Shown here piece by piece: positions 8,089 to 16,183 of a DNA stretch of 64,000 bases (its first letter is position 1; the number at the start of each line of letters is the position of its first letter). A program made the position numbers and the translations under genes. Under the pieces are notes generated by a model. It ran no database searches. It was not told the origin of the DNA and saw nothing but the letters and a program-made list of their open reading frames with translations. The stretch is from Streptomyces sp. NRRL B-24484 (GTDB lineage Bacteria; Actinomycetota; Actinomycetes; Streptomycetales; Streptomycetaceae), in contig NZ_JOAI01000051.1 in assembly GCF_000717715.1 (NCBI RefSeq), positions 1 to 64,000 on the forward strand, given 5' to 3'.

Positions 8089-8094
8089 TACGCT
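8089..8094 (+). promoter_or_regulatory. Probable -10 box of a leaderless rph transcript
   Basis: TACGCT ends 8 bp before the rph ATG at 8103, and no ribosome site is visible. In streptomycetes a -10 hexamer 7-9 bp before the start codon usually means transcription starts at or next to the start codon. Confidence 0.55.
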
Positions 8095-8102
8095 CGGTGC
8101 CT

Positions 8103-8837
<735 letters not shown>

Positions 8838-8986
8838 CCCCGCACCGGGCCGCGGGCGCGCATCCTGTACACGGCGCGCCCGCAGCCCGTAGCGTTCCCG
8901 ACGGAACCCGCGGAACCGTCGGCGCACCACCCGCCGTCCCACACCACGGACCCAGCACGCGCCCACCACACCACGGAGGACACACG

Positions 8987-9376
8987 ATGCCGGACAGCCT
9001 CACCCGCTCCGCCACCCTCGCCGCGGCCGGCCTCGTCCTCCTCCTCCCGCTCAGCGCCGTCAGCTGCTCCGCCGCCCAGAAGGCCCTCGACTGCGGCAAC
9101 ACCGCCGTCCGCATCACCAACGACGTCGCCCAGGCCGGCAACGCCTTCAACAACGCCGCCAACGACCCCGACGCCGCCGGACGGGCCCTGCAGACCCTCA
9201 AGAAGGACCTCGACCAGATCGGCCGCAACTCCAGCGACACCGACGTCTCCCAGGCCGTCACCGACCTGCAGACCCAGGTCGACAAGGCCCAGCAGGCCAT
9301 CGACAACAAGCAGGTCCCCGACCTCAAGCCGCTCGGCGACGCCGCGAGCAACCTCAGCAAGGCCTGCACCGGCTGA
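8987..9376 (+). CDS. Small secreted lipoprotein of unknown function
   Basis: A 129-residue protein with a short signal peptide ending in a lipobox-like AVSC (Cys near residue 27), followed by a mostly helical domain with heptad-like spacing and two further cysteines, one near the mature start and one at the end (SKACTG). Its role is unknown. The start at 8987 is supported by GGAGGA six bases upstream; the longer frame from 8783 overlaps rph and is not plausible. Its position between rph and rdgB is, as I recall, conserved in Streptomyces, which argues that it is a real gene. Confidence 0.8.
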   Translation: MPDSLTRSATLAAAGLVLLLPLSAVSCSAAQKALDCGNTAVRITNDVAQAGNAFNNAANDPDAAGRALQTLKKDLDQIGRNSSDTDVSQAVTDLQTQVDKAQQAIDNKQVPDLKPLGDAASNLSKACTG

Positions 9377-9400
9377 CACCCCGGGCACCCGGCCCCTCGC

Positions 9401-9406
9401 TAGGGT
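9401..9406 (+). promoter_or_regulatory. Probable -10 box of a leaderless rdgB transcript
   Basis: TAGGGT ends 7 bp before the ATG at 9414, and there is no ribosome site. This favours the ATG over the GTG at 9405, which would overlap the box. Confidence 0.55.
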
Positions 9407-9413
9407 GGGCCGC

Positions 9414-10022
9414 ATGACTGCACGACGCCTCGTCCTCGCCACCCGCAACCGCCACAAGGTCGCCGAACTCCGCGACATCCTCGGCGACGCCGGACTCGAC
9501 GTCGAACTCGTCGGCGCCGACGCCTACCCCGAGATCCCCGACGTCCCCGAGACCGGCGTCACCTTCGCCGAGAACGCCCTCCTCAAGGCCCACGCCCTCG
9601 CCGAGGCCACCGGCCACCCCGCCGTCGCCGACGACTCCGGCCTCTGCGTCGACGTCCTCGGCGGCGCCCCCGGCATCTTCTCCGCCCGCTGGTCCGGCAA
9701 GCACGGCGACGACCGCGCCAACCTCGACCTGCTGCTCGCCCAGCTCTCCGACATCGCCGAACCCCACCGCGGCGCCCACTTCGCCTGCGCCGCCGCCCTC
9801 GCCCTCCCCGACGGCACCGAACGCGTCGTCGAGGGCCGCCTCCTCGGCACCCTCCGCACCGTCCCCGCCGGCGACGGCGGCTTCGGCTACGACCCGATCC
9901 TGCAGCCCCTCGGCGAGAGTCGGACCTGCGCCGAACTCACCCCCGCCGAGAAGAACGCCATCAGCCACCGCGGCCAGGCCTTCCGCGCCCTGGCACCGGT
10001 CGTCCGCGAGCTGCTCGGCTGA
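9414..10022 (+). CDS. rdgB: XTP/dITP diphosphatase (non-canonical purine NTP pyrophosphatase)
   Basis: A 202-residue HAM1/RdgB enzyme that hydrolyses dITP, ITP and XTP to monophosphates, so deaminated purines do not enter DNA or RNA. The N-terminal LVLATRNRHKVAEL nucleotide-binding loop is present. TFAENALLKA and the catalytic ADDSGLCVDVLGGAPGIFSAR follow, then GGFGYDPI and a C-terminal SHRGQAF. Length is normal. The start is chosen from the leaderless -10 box. A strong terminator follows, then tRNA-Leu on the other strand. Confidence 0.96.
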   Translation: MTARRLVLATRNRHKVAELRDILGDAGLDVELVGADAYPEIPDVPETGVTFAENALLKAHALAEATGHPAVADDSGLCVDVLGGAPGIFSARWSGKHGDDRANLDLLLAQLSDIAEPHRGAHFACAAALALPDGTERVVEGRLLGTLRTVPAGDGGFGYDPILQPLGESRTCAELTPAEKNAISHRGQAFRALAPVVRELLG

Positions 10023-10034
10023 CCCACGGAACGC

Positions 10035-10075
10035 CGAAGGCCCGCCGGAGGGATTCCGGCGGGCCTTCGTTTCTT
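10035..10075. terminator. Terminator between rdgB and tRNA-Leu
   Basis: A perfect 15-bp stem (10035-10049 with 10055-10069, loop GGGAT) followed by TTTCTT. It fits an intrinsic terminator for rdgB and may also end the tRNA-Leu transcript arriving from the other strand. Confidence 0.85.
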
Positions 10076-10087
10076 AAGGCACGTACG

Positions 10088-10169
10088 TGCGGCCGAAGGG
10101 ATTCGAACCCTCAAGCCCTCACGGGCCAACGGACCTAAACCGTTTGCGTCGCCATTGCGCCACGGCCGC
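10088..10169 (-). tRNA. tRNA-Leu (anticodon UAG)
   Basis: The minus strand folds as a class II tRNA. The acceptor arm GCGGCCG pairs with CGGCCGC. The anticodon stem AACGG/CCGTT encloses the loop TTTAGGT, giving anticodon TAG (reads CUA). A long variable arm is built around GCCCGTGAGGGC, and the T arm contains TTCGAAT. CCA is not encoded, which is usual in streptomycetes. The call follows from the folding. Confidence 0.93.
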
Positions 10170-10222
10170 TTGTATCGCAACCGACATGCTACAGCCGGAC
10201 GCGTCCGGATCGGTCGGCCGGT

Positions 10223-10879
10223 TCAGCGAGTTCCGCGTCCCCGGTTCCGGCCGCAGTAGGTCTCCGTGGTGGCATGGCAGTTCGGGCACAGCAGGCGGAG
10301 GTTCTCGGCCCGGTTGTCCAGCCAGTCGCCGTTGACGTGGTCGACCTCCAGGGTCAGGGGTCGCCCCTGCCACACAGCCCCGGTGCCGCAGCCGGCGCAG
10401 ACGTCCGGCCGCCCGATGTGCACGAGCATCGCGCGCAGTTGGCGCCCCCGGATGCGATGGCTGCCCGGCGGGCGGCGGACCAGGAGTTCCTCCGGCCTGC
10501 GCAGCGGCCCCGTCCTGCGCCCCCGGTTGTGGGCCGAGCCGGTGAAGTGCGACGTGTCGATCCGGTGTTCCAGCAGTGCGGCCTTCACCGCGCTGCGGCT
10601 GCTGCCGGTGTCGGGCAGGCCCAGGGCGCGCAGCACCGCGGCGATGCCGGTGCTCGCGGCGGCGGCCTCGGCGAGCCGCTCGGGCGGCAGGACCCGGCCG
10701 CGGCGGCGTGGCGGTTCGGCGAAGTGCGAGGTGTCGATCCCGTACTCCCTGAGTCGCCGGCTCAGATAGCCGTGGGTGCCGCCGGCGAGCGGTACGCCGA
10801 GTCGTCGGAGCATGTCGTTGACGCTCACCGCCCCCGCCGCCGTCGTGGCGAGCAGTTCTCGGGTGTATCTGATCCGCAT
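10223..10879 (-). CDS. HNH endonuclease with two tandem N-terminal modules
   Basis: A 218-residue protein ending in an HNH nuclease domain: two CxxC-type metal pairs (CAGC and CPNC) around LEVDHVNGDWLDNRAENLRLLCPNCHA, with the catalytic DH and Asn visible. Ahead of it are two related modules, each with a short helix-turn unit and the ending (Y/H)xIDTSHF (near residues 45 and 109), which look like duplicated DNA-binding units. The ATG at 10879 follows GGGGG. It sits just upstream (on its own strand) of tRNA-Leu. It could be a homing-type or phage-derived nuclease or a domesticated one; no recognisable mobile element surrounds it. Confidence 0.8.
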   Translation of the reverse strand: MRIRYTRELLATTAAGAVSVNDMLRRLGVPLAGGTHGYLSRRLREYGIDTSHFAEPPRRRGRVLPPERLAEAAAASTGIAAVLRALGLPDTGSSRSAVKAALLEHRIDTSHFTGSAHNRGRRTGPLRRPEELLVRRPPGSHRIRGRQLRAMLVHIGRPDVCAGCGTGAVWQGRPLTLEVDHVNGDWLDNRAENLRLLCPNCHATTETYCGRNRGRGTR

Positions 10880-10974
10880 GTGTGCCCCCGTGTGGGTTCC
10901 TGTGCCCGGTACCCGTCCCCCGGTGTGGGAACGATCGGGCGGGGCGGGGGTCACGGGGGAGTTCAACGGCCTAT

Positions 10975-11009
10975 TGGTACAGACCTATTGACCCGGATGG
11001 TCCAGACCA
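10975..11009 (+). promoter_or_regulatory. Tandem DasR-like sites upstream of the chitinase gene
   Basis: TGGTACAGACCT (10975-10986) and TGGTCCAGACCA (10998-11009) form a direct repeat with a 23-bp period. Twelve-base direct repeats of this type are known from Streptomyces chitinase promoters and bind DasR. They lie 136-170 bp before the chitinase start, so a long leader or a downstream promoter element is expected. Confidence 0.8.
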
Positions 11010-11144
11010 CATAGCTTCGGCGCACTCTGTGGTTCGGCGGCCGGGCGGTTGACGGTGCGTCGGCCGCGGTGTGTCCGACCCTCCCCCACTTGCGTGCCCC
11101 GACACCCCTCCCGGGCGCGCCGACACTCTCTCCTGGAGGACCGA

Positions 11145-13598
11145 GTGTTGAACCGAACCCTGACGGCGCAGCGTCCCCCTGCCGTCGGTACCCGCCGGGC
11201 CTCAGGCAGGCGGGTTGCGGCGGCCGCCACGGCGGCCACGGGCCTGGCCGGTCTGCTGCTGGCGACGCTGGGTGCGTCGCCCTCGCAGGCGGCCGCCGAC
11301 AACCAGTCCTGCCGTCCCGACGGCATGTACACCACCCCGGGTGTGGACGTCCCGTACTGCGACGTCTACGACACCGCGGGCCGCGAGAAGATGGGCGCCG
11401 ACCACCAGCGCCGGATCATCGGCTACTTCACGGGCTGGCGGACCGGGCAGGACGGCACGCCCGCCTACCTGGTGAACAACGTCCCGTGGGACAAGGTCAC
11501 CCACCTCAACTACGCCTTCGGGCACGTCGGCAGCGACAACAAGCTGTCGGTGGGCGCGGATTCGCCGACCAACGCGGCGACCGGGATGACCTTCCCCGGC
11601 GTGGCGGGTGCGGAGATGGACCCGAGCCTGCCGTACAAGGGCCACTTCAACCTGCTGGCGAAGTTCAAGAAGCAGTACCCGAACGTGAAGACGCTGATCT
11701 CGGTGGGCGGTTGGGCCGAGACGGGCGGCTACTTCGGGGACGACGGCAAGCGCGTCGCCTCGGGCGGCTTCTACTCGATGACGGTGAACGCGGACGGCTC
11801 GGTCAACCAGGCCGGCATCAACACGTTCGCGGACTCGGCGGTCGACTTCGTCAAGAAGTACGGCTTCAACGGCGTCGACATCGACTACGAGTACCCGACG
11901 TCGATGAAGGACGCCGGCAACCCGCTGGACGCCACGATCTCCAACGCCAAGCGCGGTTCGCTGGTCAAGGGCTACGCGGCGCTGATGAAGACGCTGCGCG
12001 AGAGGCTCGACCGGGCGGGTGCCACGGACGGTAAGTACTACATGCTGTCGGTGGCGGCGCCGTCCTCGGGCTACCTGCTGCGCGGCATGGAGACGTTCCA
12101 GGTGACGCAGTACCTGGACTACGTGAACATCATGTCGTACGACCTGCACGGTGCCTGGAACAAGTACGTGGGGCCGAACGCCTCGCTGTACGACGACGGC
12201 AAGGACGCCGAGCTGGCCGCGGCGAACGTGTACGGCACCTCGCAGTACGGCGGCATCGGCTACCTGAACACCGACTGGGCGTACCACTACTTCCGCGGGG
12301 CGATGACGGCCGGCCGGATCAACCTCGGTCTGCCGTACTACACCCGCGGGTTCAAGAACGTCACGGGCGGCACCAACGGTCTGTGGGGCACCGCCTCGAC
12401 GTCGACGTGTCCGGCGGGTTCGGGCCTGACGGCGTGCGGTGACGGCGCGGTCGGCATCGACAACCTGTGGCACGACCTGGACGACAACGGCAAGGAGGCC
12501 CCGGCGGGCTCCAACCCGATGTGGCACGCCAAGAACCTGGAGAAGGGCGTCGTCCCGGACTACCTCTCCAAGTACGGGCTGACCGACACCGCGCTGCAGG
12601 GTTCCTACACCCGCAACTACAGCTCCCAGCTGGTGGCGCCGTGGCTGTGGAACGACAGCAAGAAGGTGTTCCTGTCCACCGAGGACGAGGAGTCGGTGGC
12701 GGCGAAGGCCGACTACGTGGTGAACCAGGGCGCCGGCGGCGCGATGATCTGGGAGCTCGCGGGCGACTACAGGTGGGACGCCGCGGCGAACGGCGGCAAG
12801 GGCGAGTACGTGCAGGGCTCGACGCTGACCTCGCTGATGTACGACAAGTTCAAGGCGGCCTCGCCGTACGGTGCGACGCGTTCGACGATCGCGCTGCCGC
12901 AGCAGACGCTGCCGATCGACGTGTCGTTCACCAACTTCGCGCTGGGTGACTCGAACTACCCGATCAACCCGAAGATCCACATCGTGAACAACTCGACGCT
13001 GACCCTGCCGGGCGGCACCGAGTTCCAGTTCGACTACGCCGACTCGGCGCCGGGCAACGCCAAGGACCAGTCCGGCTTCGGCCTGGCGGTGATCCGGCAG
13101 GACCACACCGCGGCGAACAACGTGGGCGGTCTGAAGGGCGTTTACAACCGCGTGTCGGTGAAGCTGCCGAGCTGGCAGTCGCTGGCGCCGGGTGCGTCGG
13201 TCGACATGGACTTCGTCTACTACCTGCCGGTCTCGACCCCGGCGAACTGGACGGTCAACGTCGCCGGCACGCTGTACGGCCTGACCGGTGACCTGACCCG
13301 CGGCAGCACCGGTGCGACCTCGTCGCCGAGCGCGTCCGCGTCCTCCTCCGCGAGCCCGTCGGCCTCGGCCTCGGCGTCGGCGAGCCCGTCCGGCTCGGCG
13401 AGCAGCTCGCCGAGCACCTCGGCCAGTCCGACCGGCGGCACCTGCACGGCGCCGAGCTGGAACGCGGCGACCGTCTACGCGACCACCACCACGGTGTCCT
13501 GGAAGGGCCGCAAGTACAGCAACAAGTGGTGGACCCAGGGCGAGGACCCCTCCACCACCGGCCAGTGGGGGGTGTGGAGCGACCTCGGTCCGTGCTGA
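11145..13598 (+). CDS. Secreted GH18 chitinase with C-terminal chitin-binding module
   Basis: An 817-residue extracellular endochitinase. A twin-arginine-containing signal region ends around PSQAAA (residue 50). The GH18 domain spans roughly residues 75-600, and its catalytic motif is NGVDIDYE with the acid-base Glu at 249. A beta-sandwich-like domain follows (about 605-715), then a Ser/Ala/Pro linker, then a CBM5/12 module with the aromatic patch [13 protein letters not shown] at 11145 sits behind GGAGGA; the in-frame TTG next to it is an alternative. Two DasR-like sites upstream imply induction by GlcNAc-derived signals. Products would feed the phosphotransferase system at 4.6-8 kb. Confidence 0.93.
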   Translation: MLNRTLTAQRPPAVGTRRASGRRVAAAATAATGLAGLLLATLGASPSQAAADNQSCRPDGMYTTPGVDVPYCDVYDTAGREKMGADHQRRIIGYFTGWRTGQDGTPAYLVNNVPWDKVTHLNYAFGHVGSDNKLSVGADSPTNAATGMTFPGVAGAEMDPSLPYKGHFNLLAKFKKQYPNVKTLISVGGWAETGGYFGDDGKRVASGGFYSMTVNADGSVNQAGINTFADSAVDFVKKYGFNGVDIDYEYPTSMKDAGNPLDATISNAKRGSLVKGYAALMKTLRERLDRAGATDGKYYMLSVAAPSSGYLLRGMETFQVTQYLDYVNIMSYDLHGAWNKYVGPNASLYDDGKDAELAAANVYGTSQYGGIGYLNTDWAYHYFRGAMTAGRINLGLPYYTRGFKNVTGGTNGLWGTASTSTCPAGSGLTACGDGAVGIDNLWHDLDDNGKEAPAGSNPMWHAKNLEKGVVPDYLSKYGLTDTALQGSYTRNYSSQLVAPWLWNDSKKVFLSTEDEESVAAKADYVVNQGAGGAMIWELAGDYRWDAAANGGKGEYVQGSTLTSLMYDKFKAASPYGATRSTIALPQQTLPIDVSFTNFALGDSNYPINPKIHIVNNSTLTLPGGTEFQFDYADSAPGNAKDQSGFGLAVIRQDHTAANNVGGLKGVYNRVSVKLPSWQSLAPGASVDMDFVYYLPVSTPANWTVNVAGTLYGLTGDLTRGSTGATSSPSASASSSASPSASASASASPSGSASSSPSTSASPTGGTCTAPSWNAATVYATTTTVSWKGRKYSNKWWTQGEDPSTTGQWGVWSDLGPC

Positions 13599-13618
13599 CC
13601 GGTCCGGGGTGAACAGCG

Positions 13619-13659
13619 GCGGTGGCGGTCGACCCGGTCGGGGGGTCGGCCGCCACCGC
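13619..13659. terminator. Bidirectional terminator after the chitinase gene
   Basis: A 16-bp stem with one G-T pair (13619-13634 with 13644-13659) lies between the convergent chitinase and lipoprotein genes, 20 bp after the chitinase stop. Confidence 0.65.
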
Positions 13660-13697
13660 TCCGTTTCCCGCCCTCGGTCGGGCGCCGTGCCGGGCGG

Positions 13698-14375
13698 CTA
13701 CTGCTCCAGGTCGGCCCGCATGGCGGCGAACAGCTTGGCGGCCTGGGCCGGCGAGGACTGCGGGAAGAGCGCGACGGCGGCGGTCGAGGAGTCGGCCCAG
13801 CCGCACAGGGCGTCGGCGCCGTACGGCAGGCACTCCAGGCTGCCGCCGAGCGGGCCGGGGGCGTAGGGCGTGCCGGTGCCGGGGGTGCCCGTCGAGCCGT
13901 TGCCGGCGGCGTAGTCGATCAGTCCGCGCCAGAGGTGCTCGCGGCGCTTGCCGGTGTCCTCGGGGACGTTGTCGACGCCGACGAAGAGGATCCGCCGGCC
14001 GGAGGTCTGGCCGGCCCGGTCGTAGTTCTCCACCACGAGGTTCATGCCGTCGCGCATCTCGCCCGGGTCGACGGGTACGTCGCTGATCGTGCCGTCGCCG
14101 CTGGACTTGGTGAGGCCGGCGGCGTGCTGGGTGGAGATCACGGTTCGCTTGCCGCCGGAGGGCTTGCCGCTCGCCTTGGCGGTGGCGGTGGCGGTGGCGG
14201 AGGTGGCGACGGGCGCGGGGCTGCTCGGTGCGGCGGTGGTCGCGGCGGCGGTGGGGGCCGGTGCGGCGTCGGTGCCGGGGTCGGACTCCGGGTCGCAGGC
14301 GGTGAGGGCGAGTGCGGCGACCAGGGTGCCGGCGGCGAGGAGGGTGCGGGCGGTGCGTGATCCGGTGCTCGGCAC
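13698..14375 (-). CDS. Secreted lipoprotein of unknown function
   Basis: A 225-residue protein with a type II signal peptide (lipobox LTAC, Cys near residue 27) and a long Ala/Thr/Pro-rich spacer up to about residue 75. A small globular domain follows, with conserved-looking VVENYDRAGQTSGRRILFVGVDNVPED and a cysteine pair in LECLPYGADALCGWADSS. It is probably attached to the outer face of the membrane. Function is not recognisable. The GTG at 14375 is preceded by GGAG; the open frame upstream (to 14501) lacks a signal peptide and is not used. Confidence 0.8.
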   Translation of the reverse strand: MPSTGSRTARTLLAAGTLVAALALTACDPESDPGTDAAPAPTAAATTAAPSSPAPVATSATATATAKASGKPSGGKRTVISTQHAAGLTKSSGDGTISDVPVDPGEMRDGMNLVVENYDRAGQTSGRRILFVGVDNVPEDTGKRREHLWRGLIDYAAGNGSTGTPGTGTPYAPGPLGGSLECLPYGADALCGWADSSTAAVALFPQSSPAQAAKLFAAMRADLEQ

Positions 14376-14529
14376 GGTGTCTCCCGGGTGGGTGGAGGGC
14401 TCGGGCTGCTCGGCCCGACGCCCGCCGACGCTAGTGGCGCGGGGTGCGCGCCCGCCGGGTCTTGTCCTTCCCACGACCGCTTCGGAACCGGACGGTGACA
14501 AGGTGACGGGCCGTCGACCCCCGGGAACG

Positions 14530-14566
14530 CCGCGGCGGGCACCGGGAGACCCGGTGCCCGCCGCGG
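14530..14566 (-). terminator. Strong hairpin terminator after bcp
   Basis: A perfect 17-bp stem (14530-14546 with 14550-14566, loop AGA), 13 bp after the bcp stop on the minus strand. There is no T-tract. Confidence 0.75.
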
Positions 14567-14579
14567 TGCCGGCGGTCGG

Positions 14580-15053
14580 TCAGGCGCCGATCCGCAGGTC
14601 GCGCAGCAGCTTGGCGACGTGGCCGGTGGCCTTGACGTTGTACAGCGCGTGCTCGACCTTGCCCTCCTCGTCGACGACGACGGTGGAGCGGATCACGCCG
14701 ACCACGGTCTTGCCGTACAGCTTCTTCTCGCCGTACGCGCCGTAGGCCTCCAGCACCGACTTGTCCTCGTCCGCGACCAGGGTGACCTCAAGGTTCTCCT
14801 TCTCGCGGAACTTCCCGAGCTTCTCCGGCTTGTCGGGGGAGACGCCGATGACGTCGTAGCCGGCGCCGGTGAACACCGCCAGGTTGTCGGTGAAGTCGCA
14901 GGCCTGGGTGGTGCAGCCGGGAGTGAGCGCCGCCGGGTAGAAGTACACGATCACCTTGCGGCCGAGGTGGTCGGCGAGGGACACCTGGTTGCCGTCGGCA
15001 TCGGGCAGGGTGAAGGCGGGGGCGGTGTCGCCCGCCTTGAGGCGCTCGCTCAC
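14580..15053 (-). CDS. bcp: Thioredoxin-dependent thiol peroxidase (BCP/peroxiredoxin Q)
   Basis: A 157-residue peroxiredoxin that reduces hydrogen peroxide and alkyl hydroperoxides in the cytoplasm. The peroxidatic Cys is C47 in TPGCTTQACDF, and C52 is the resolving Cys in the usual BCP spacing. Family features VIVYFYP and DVIGVSPDKPEKLGKF are present. The GTG at 15053 follows AGGAGAG; the longer frame up to 15992 runs through neighbouring genes and is not coding. It diverges from the DUF3618 gene across 142 bp. Confidence 0.95.
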   Translation of the reverse strand: MSERLKAGDTAPAFTLPDADGNQVSLADHLGRKVIVYFYPAALTPGCTTQACDFTDNLAVFTGAGYDVIGVSPDKPEKLGKFREKENLEVTLVADEDKSVLEAYGAYGEKKLYGKTVVGVIRSTVVVDEEGKVEHALYNVKATGHVAKLLRDLRIGA

Positions 15054-15195
15054 GGTGGATCTCTCCTCGTGCTGGACGGGTGGTCGTACCCCGGCAAACC
15101 TACCCCGCTCGGTGGGTGGCGCTGCGCGGCGCGTGGGGGGAGCTGACAGACTGTGCGTGTCGCACAGGACAGCATCAGTGATTGGGGTGGCTCTC

Positions 15196-15534
15196 GTGGC
15201 CCAGGCGAGCAAGGACAAGTCGGCGCGAACGACGGCCCAGATCGAGGCGGACATCGCGCAGGCCCGTGAGCGGCTCGCGTCGACGCTGGACGAGCTGGCG
15301 ATGCGGGTGCACCCCGCGACGGTCGCGGCGCAGACCAAGGCGCGGATGCTCGGCGCCGTCGAGCAGAAGGTCGGCCGGGCGTACGTGGCGGCGAGCGGTG
15401 CGCTGGAGCAGGTCAAGGCCGGCTTCACCGACGAGAAGGGCCGGCCGCGGCCGGAGCGGGTGGTGCCGGTGGCGCTGGTCGGTGTCGGCGTGGTGCTGCT
15501 GGCGGCCTCGGCCCGCAGGCGGCGCCGCGGCTGA
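15196..15534 (+). CDS. DUF3618 domain protein
   Basis: A 112-residue protein. Its N-terminal helical motif (TTAQIEADIAQARERLASTLDELAMRVHP) is the DUF3618 signature, and it ends with one membrane helix (VPVALVGVGVVLLAASA, near residues 90-106) and a basic RRRRRG tail. The topology suggests a cytoplasmic domain anchored by a C-terminal segment. Function is unknown. The GTG at 15196 is preferred because GGGG ends 8 bp upstream; an in-frame GTG at 15187 would add three residues. It lies between bcp and the GroES-like gene, an order I recall from other Streptomyces. Confidence 0.78.
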   Translation: MAQASKDKSARTTAQIEADIAQARERLASTLDELAMRVHPATVAAQTKARMLGAVEQKVGRAYVAASGALEQVKAGFTDEKGRPRPERVVPVALVGVGVVLLAASARRRRRG

Positions 15535-15713
15535 GGCGGGCTTCCGGGGCCGGGACGCACGGGCGTCCCGGCCCTTTGCCGTGTCCGGGGGCTCGGCCCG
15601 CCGCCTGGTCGGCACAGGGCCGGTGTCGCCGTGGTGTCCCGACCGTGTCGCGGGGCCGTTCCGGATGGCGGGCACCTGCGGGCCCGCCGTGCACCCGGGG
15701 GCCTCCGGGCGGG

Positions 15714-15719
15714 TACGGT
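15714..15719 (+). promoter_or_regulatory. Probable -10 box of a leaderless GroES-like transcript
   Basis: TACGGT ends 7 bp before the GTG at 15727, with no ribosome site visible. The spacing matches the leaderless pattern seen before rph and rdgB. Confidence 0.5.
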
Positions 15720-15726
15720 CGGGTGC

Positions 15727-16107
15727 GTGAGCAAGAACGACGAGCAGAGCGCGCGGCACGAGGAGCCCCGGCACGACCGGCTGGGGGAGAAGCTGCCGAT
15801 CAGGATGTTGCACGACCGGGTGCTGGTGAAGACGGACGCCGGCGAGGGGGAGCGGCGCTCCACCGGCGGCATCCTCATCCCGGCGACGGCGGAGCTGTCC
15901 CGGCGCTGTACCTGGGCCGAGGCGGTGGCGGTCGGCCAGAGCGTGCGCACGGTGGAGCCGGGCGACCGGGTGCTGTACGACCCGGAGGACAAGCTGGAGG
16001 TCGAGGTCCGAGGGGCGACGTACGTGCTGCTGCGCGAGCGCGACCTGCACGCGGTGGCGGCCGAGCGGCTGTCCGGTGCGGAGGGGTCGACCGGCCTGTA
16101 CCTGTGA
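15727..16107 (+). CDS. GroES-like co-chaperone domain protein
   Basis: A 126-residue protein with a GroES (Cpn10) fold preceded by a charged 25-residue extension. Family landmarks are the opening IRMLHDRVLVKTD, the mobile-loop region GERRSTGGILIPATAE, and the beta-barrel part EPGDRVLYDPEDKLEVEVRG (split for length) with VLLRERDLHAV. No groEL is adjacent, so this is a stand-alone copy besides the expected groESL operon. The loop contains the GGILIP motif by which GroES contacts GroEL, so binding is possible. Its role is unknown; it may serve a secondary GroEL or act alone. Confidence 0.85.
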   Translation: MSKNDEQSARHEEPRHDRLGEKLPIRMLHDRVLVKTDAGEGERRSTGGILIPATAELSRRCTWAEAVAVGQSVRTVEPGDRVLYDPEDKLEVEVRGATYVLLRERDLHAVAAERLSGAEGSTGLYL

Positions 16108-16124
16108 GGCCGCCGGGCACGTGA

Positions 16125-16162
16125 GCGACGCCCCGGACCGCGTGTGCGGTCCGGGGCGTCGC
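16125..16162. terminator. Strong terminator between the GroES-like gene and the PBP gene
   Basis: A perfect 17-bp stem (16125-16141 with 16146-16162, loop GTGT) between convergent genes. It can serve both transcripts. Confidence 0.8.
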
Positions 16163-16183
16163 CGGTGCCGGGCGGGGTGCGGC

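Noticed and set aside
11202..13106. 634-codon open frame opposite the chitinase gene
   Set aside because: Shadow of the chitinase; Arg/Val/His-rich composition without domains. The plus-strand frame carries a full GH18 motif and signal peptide.
13312..13440. CRISPR-like or minisatellite array in the chitinase gene
   Set aside because: The repeats are the codons of a Ser/Ala/Pro linker between domains, without regular unit and spacer lengths.
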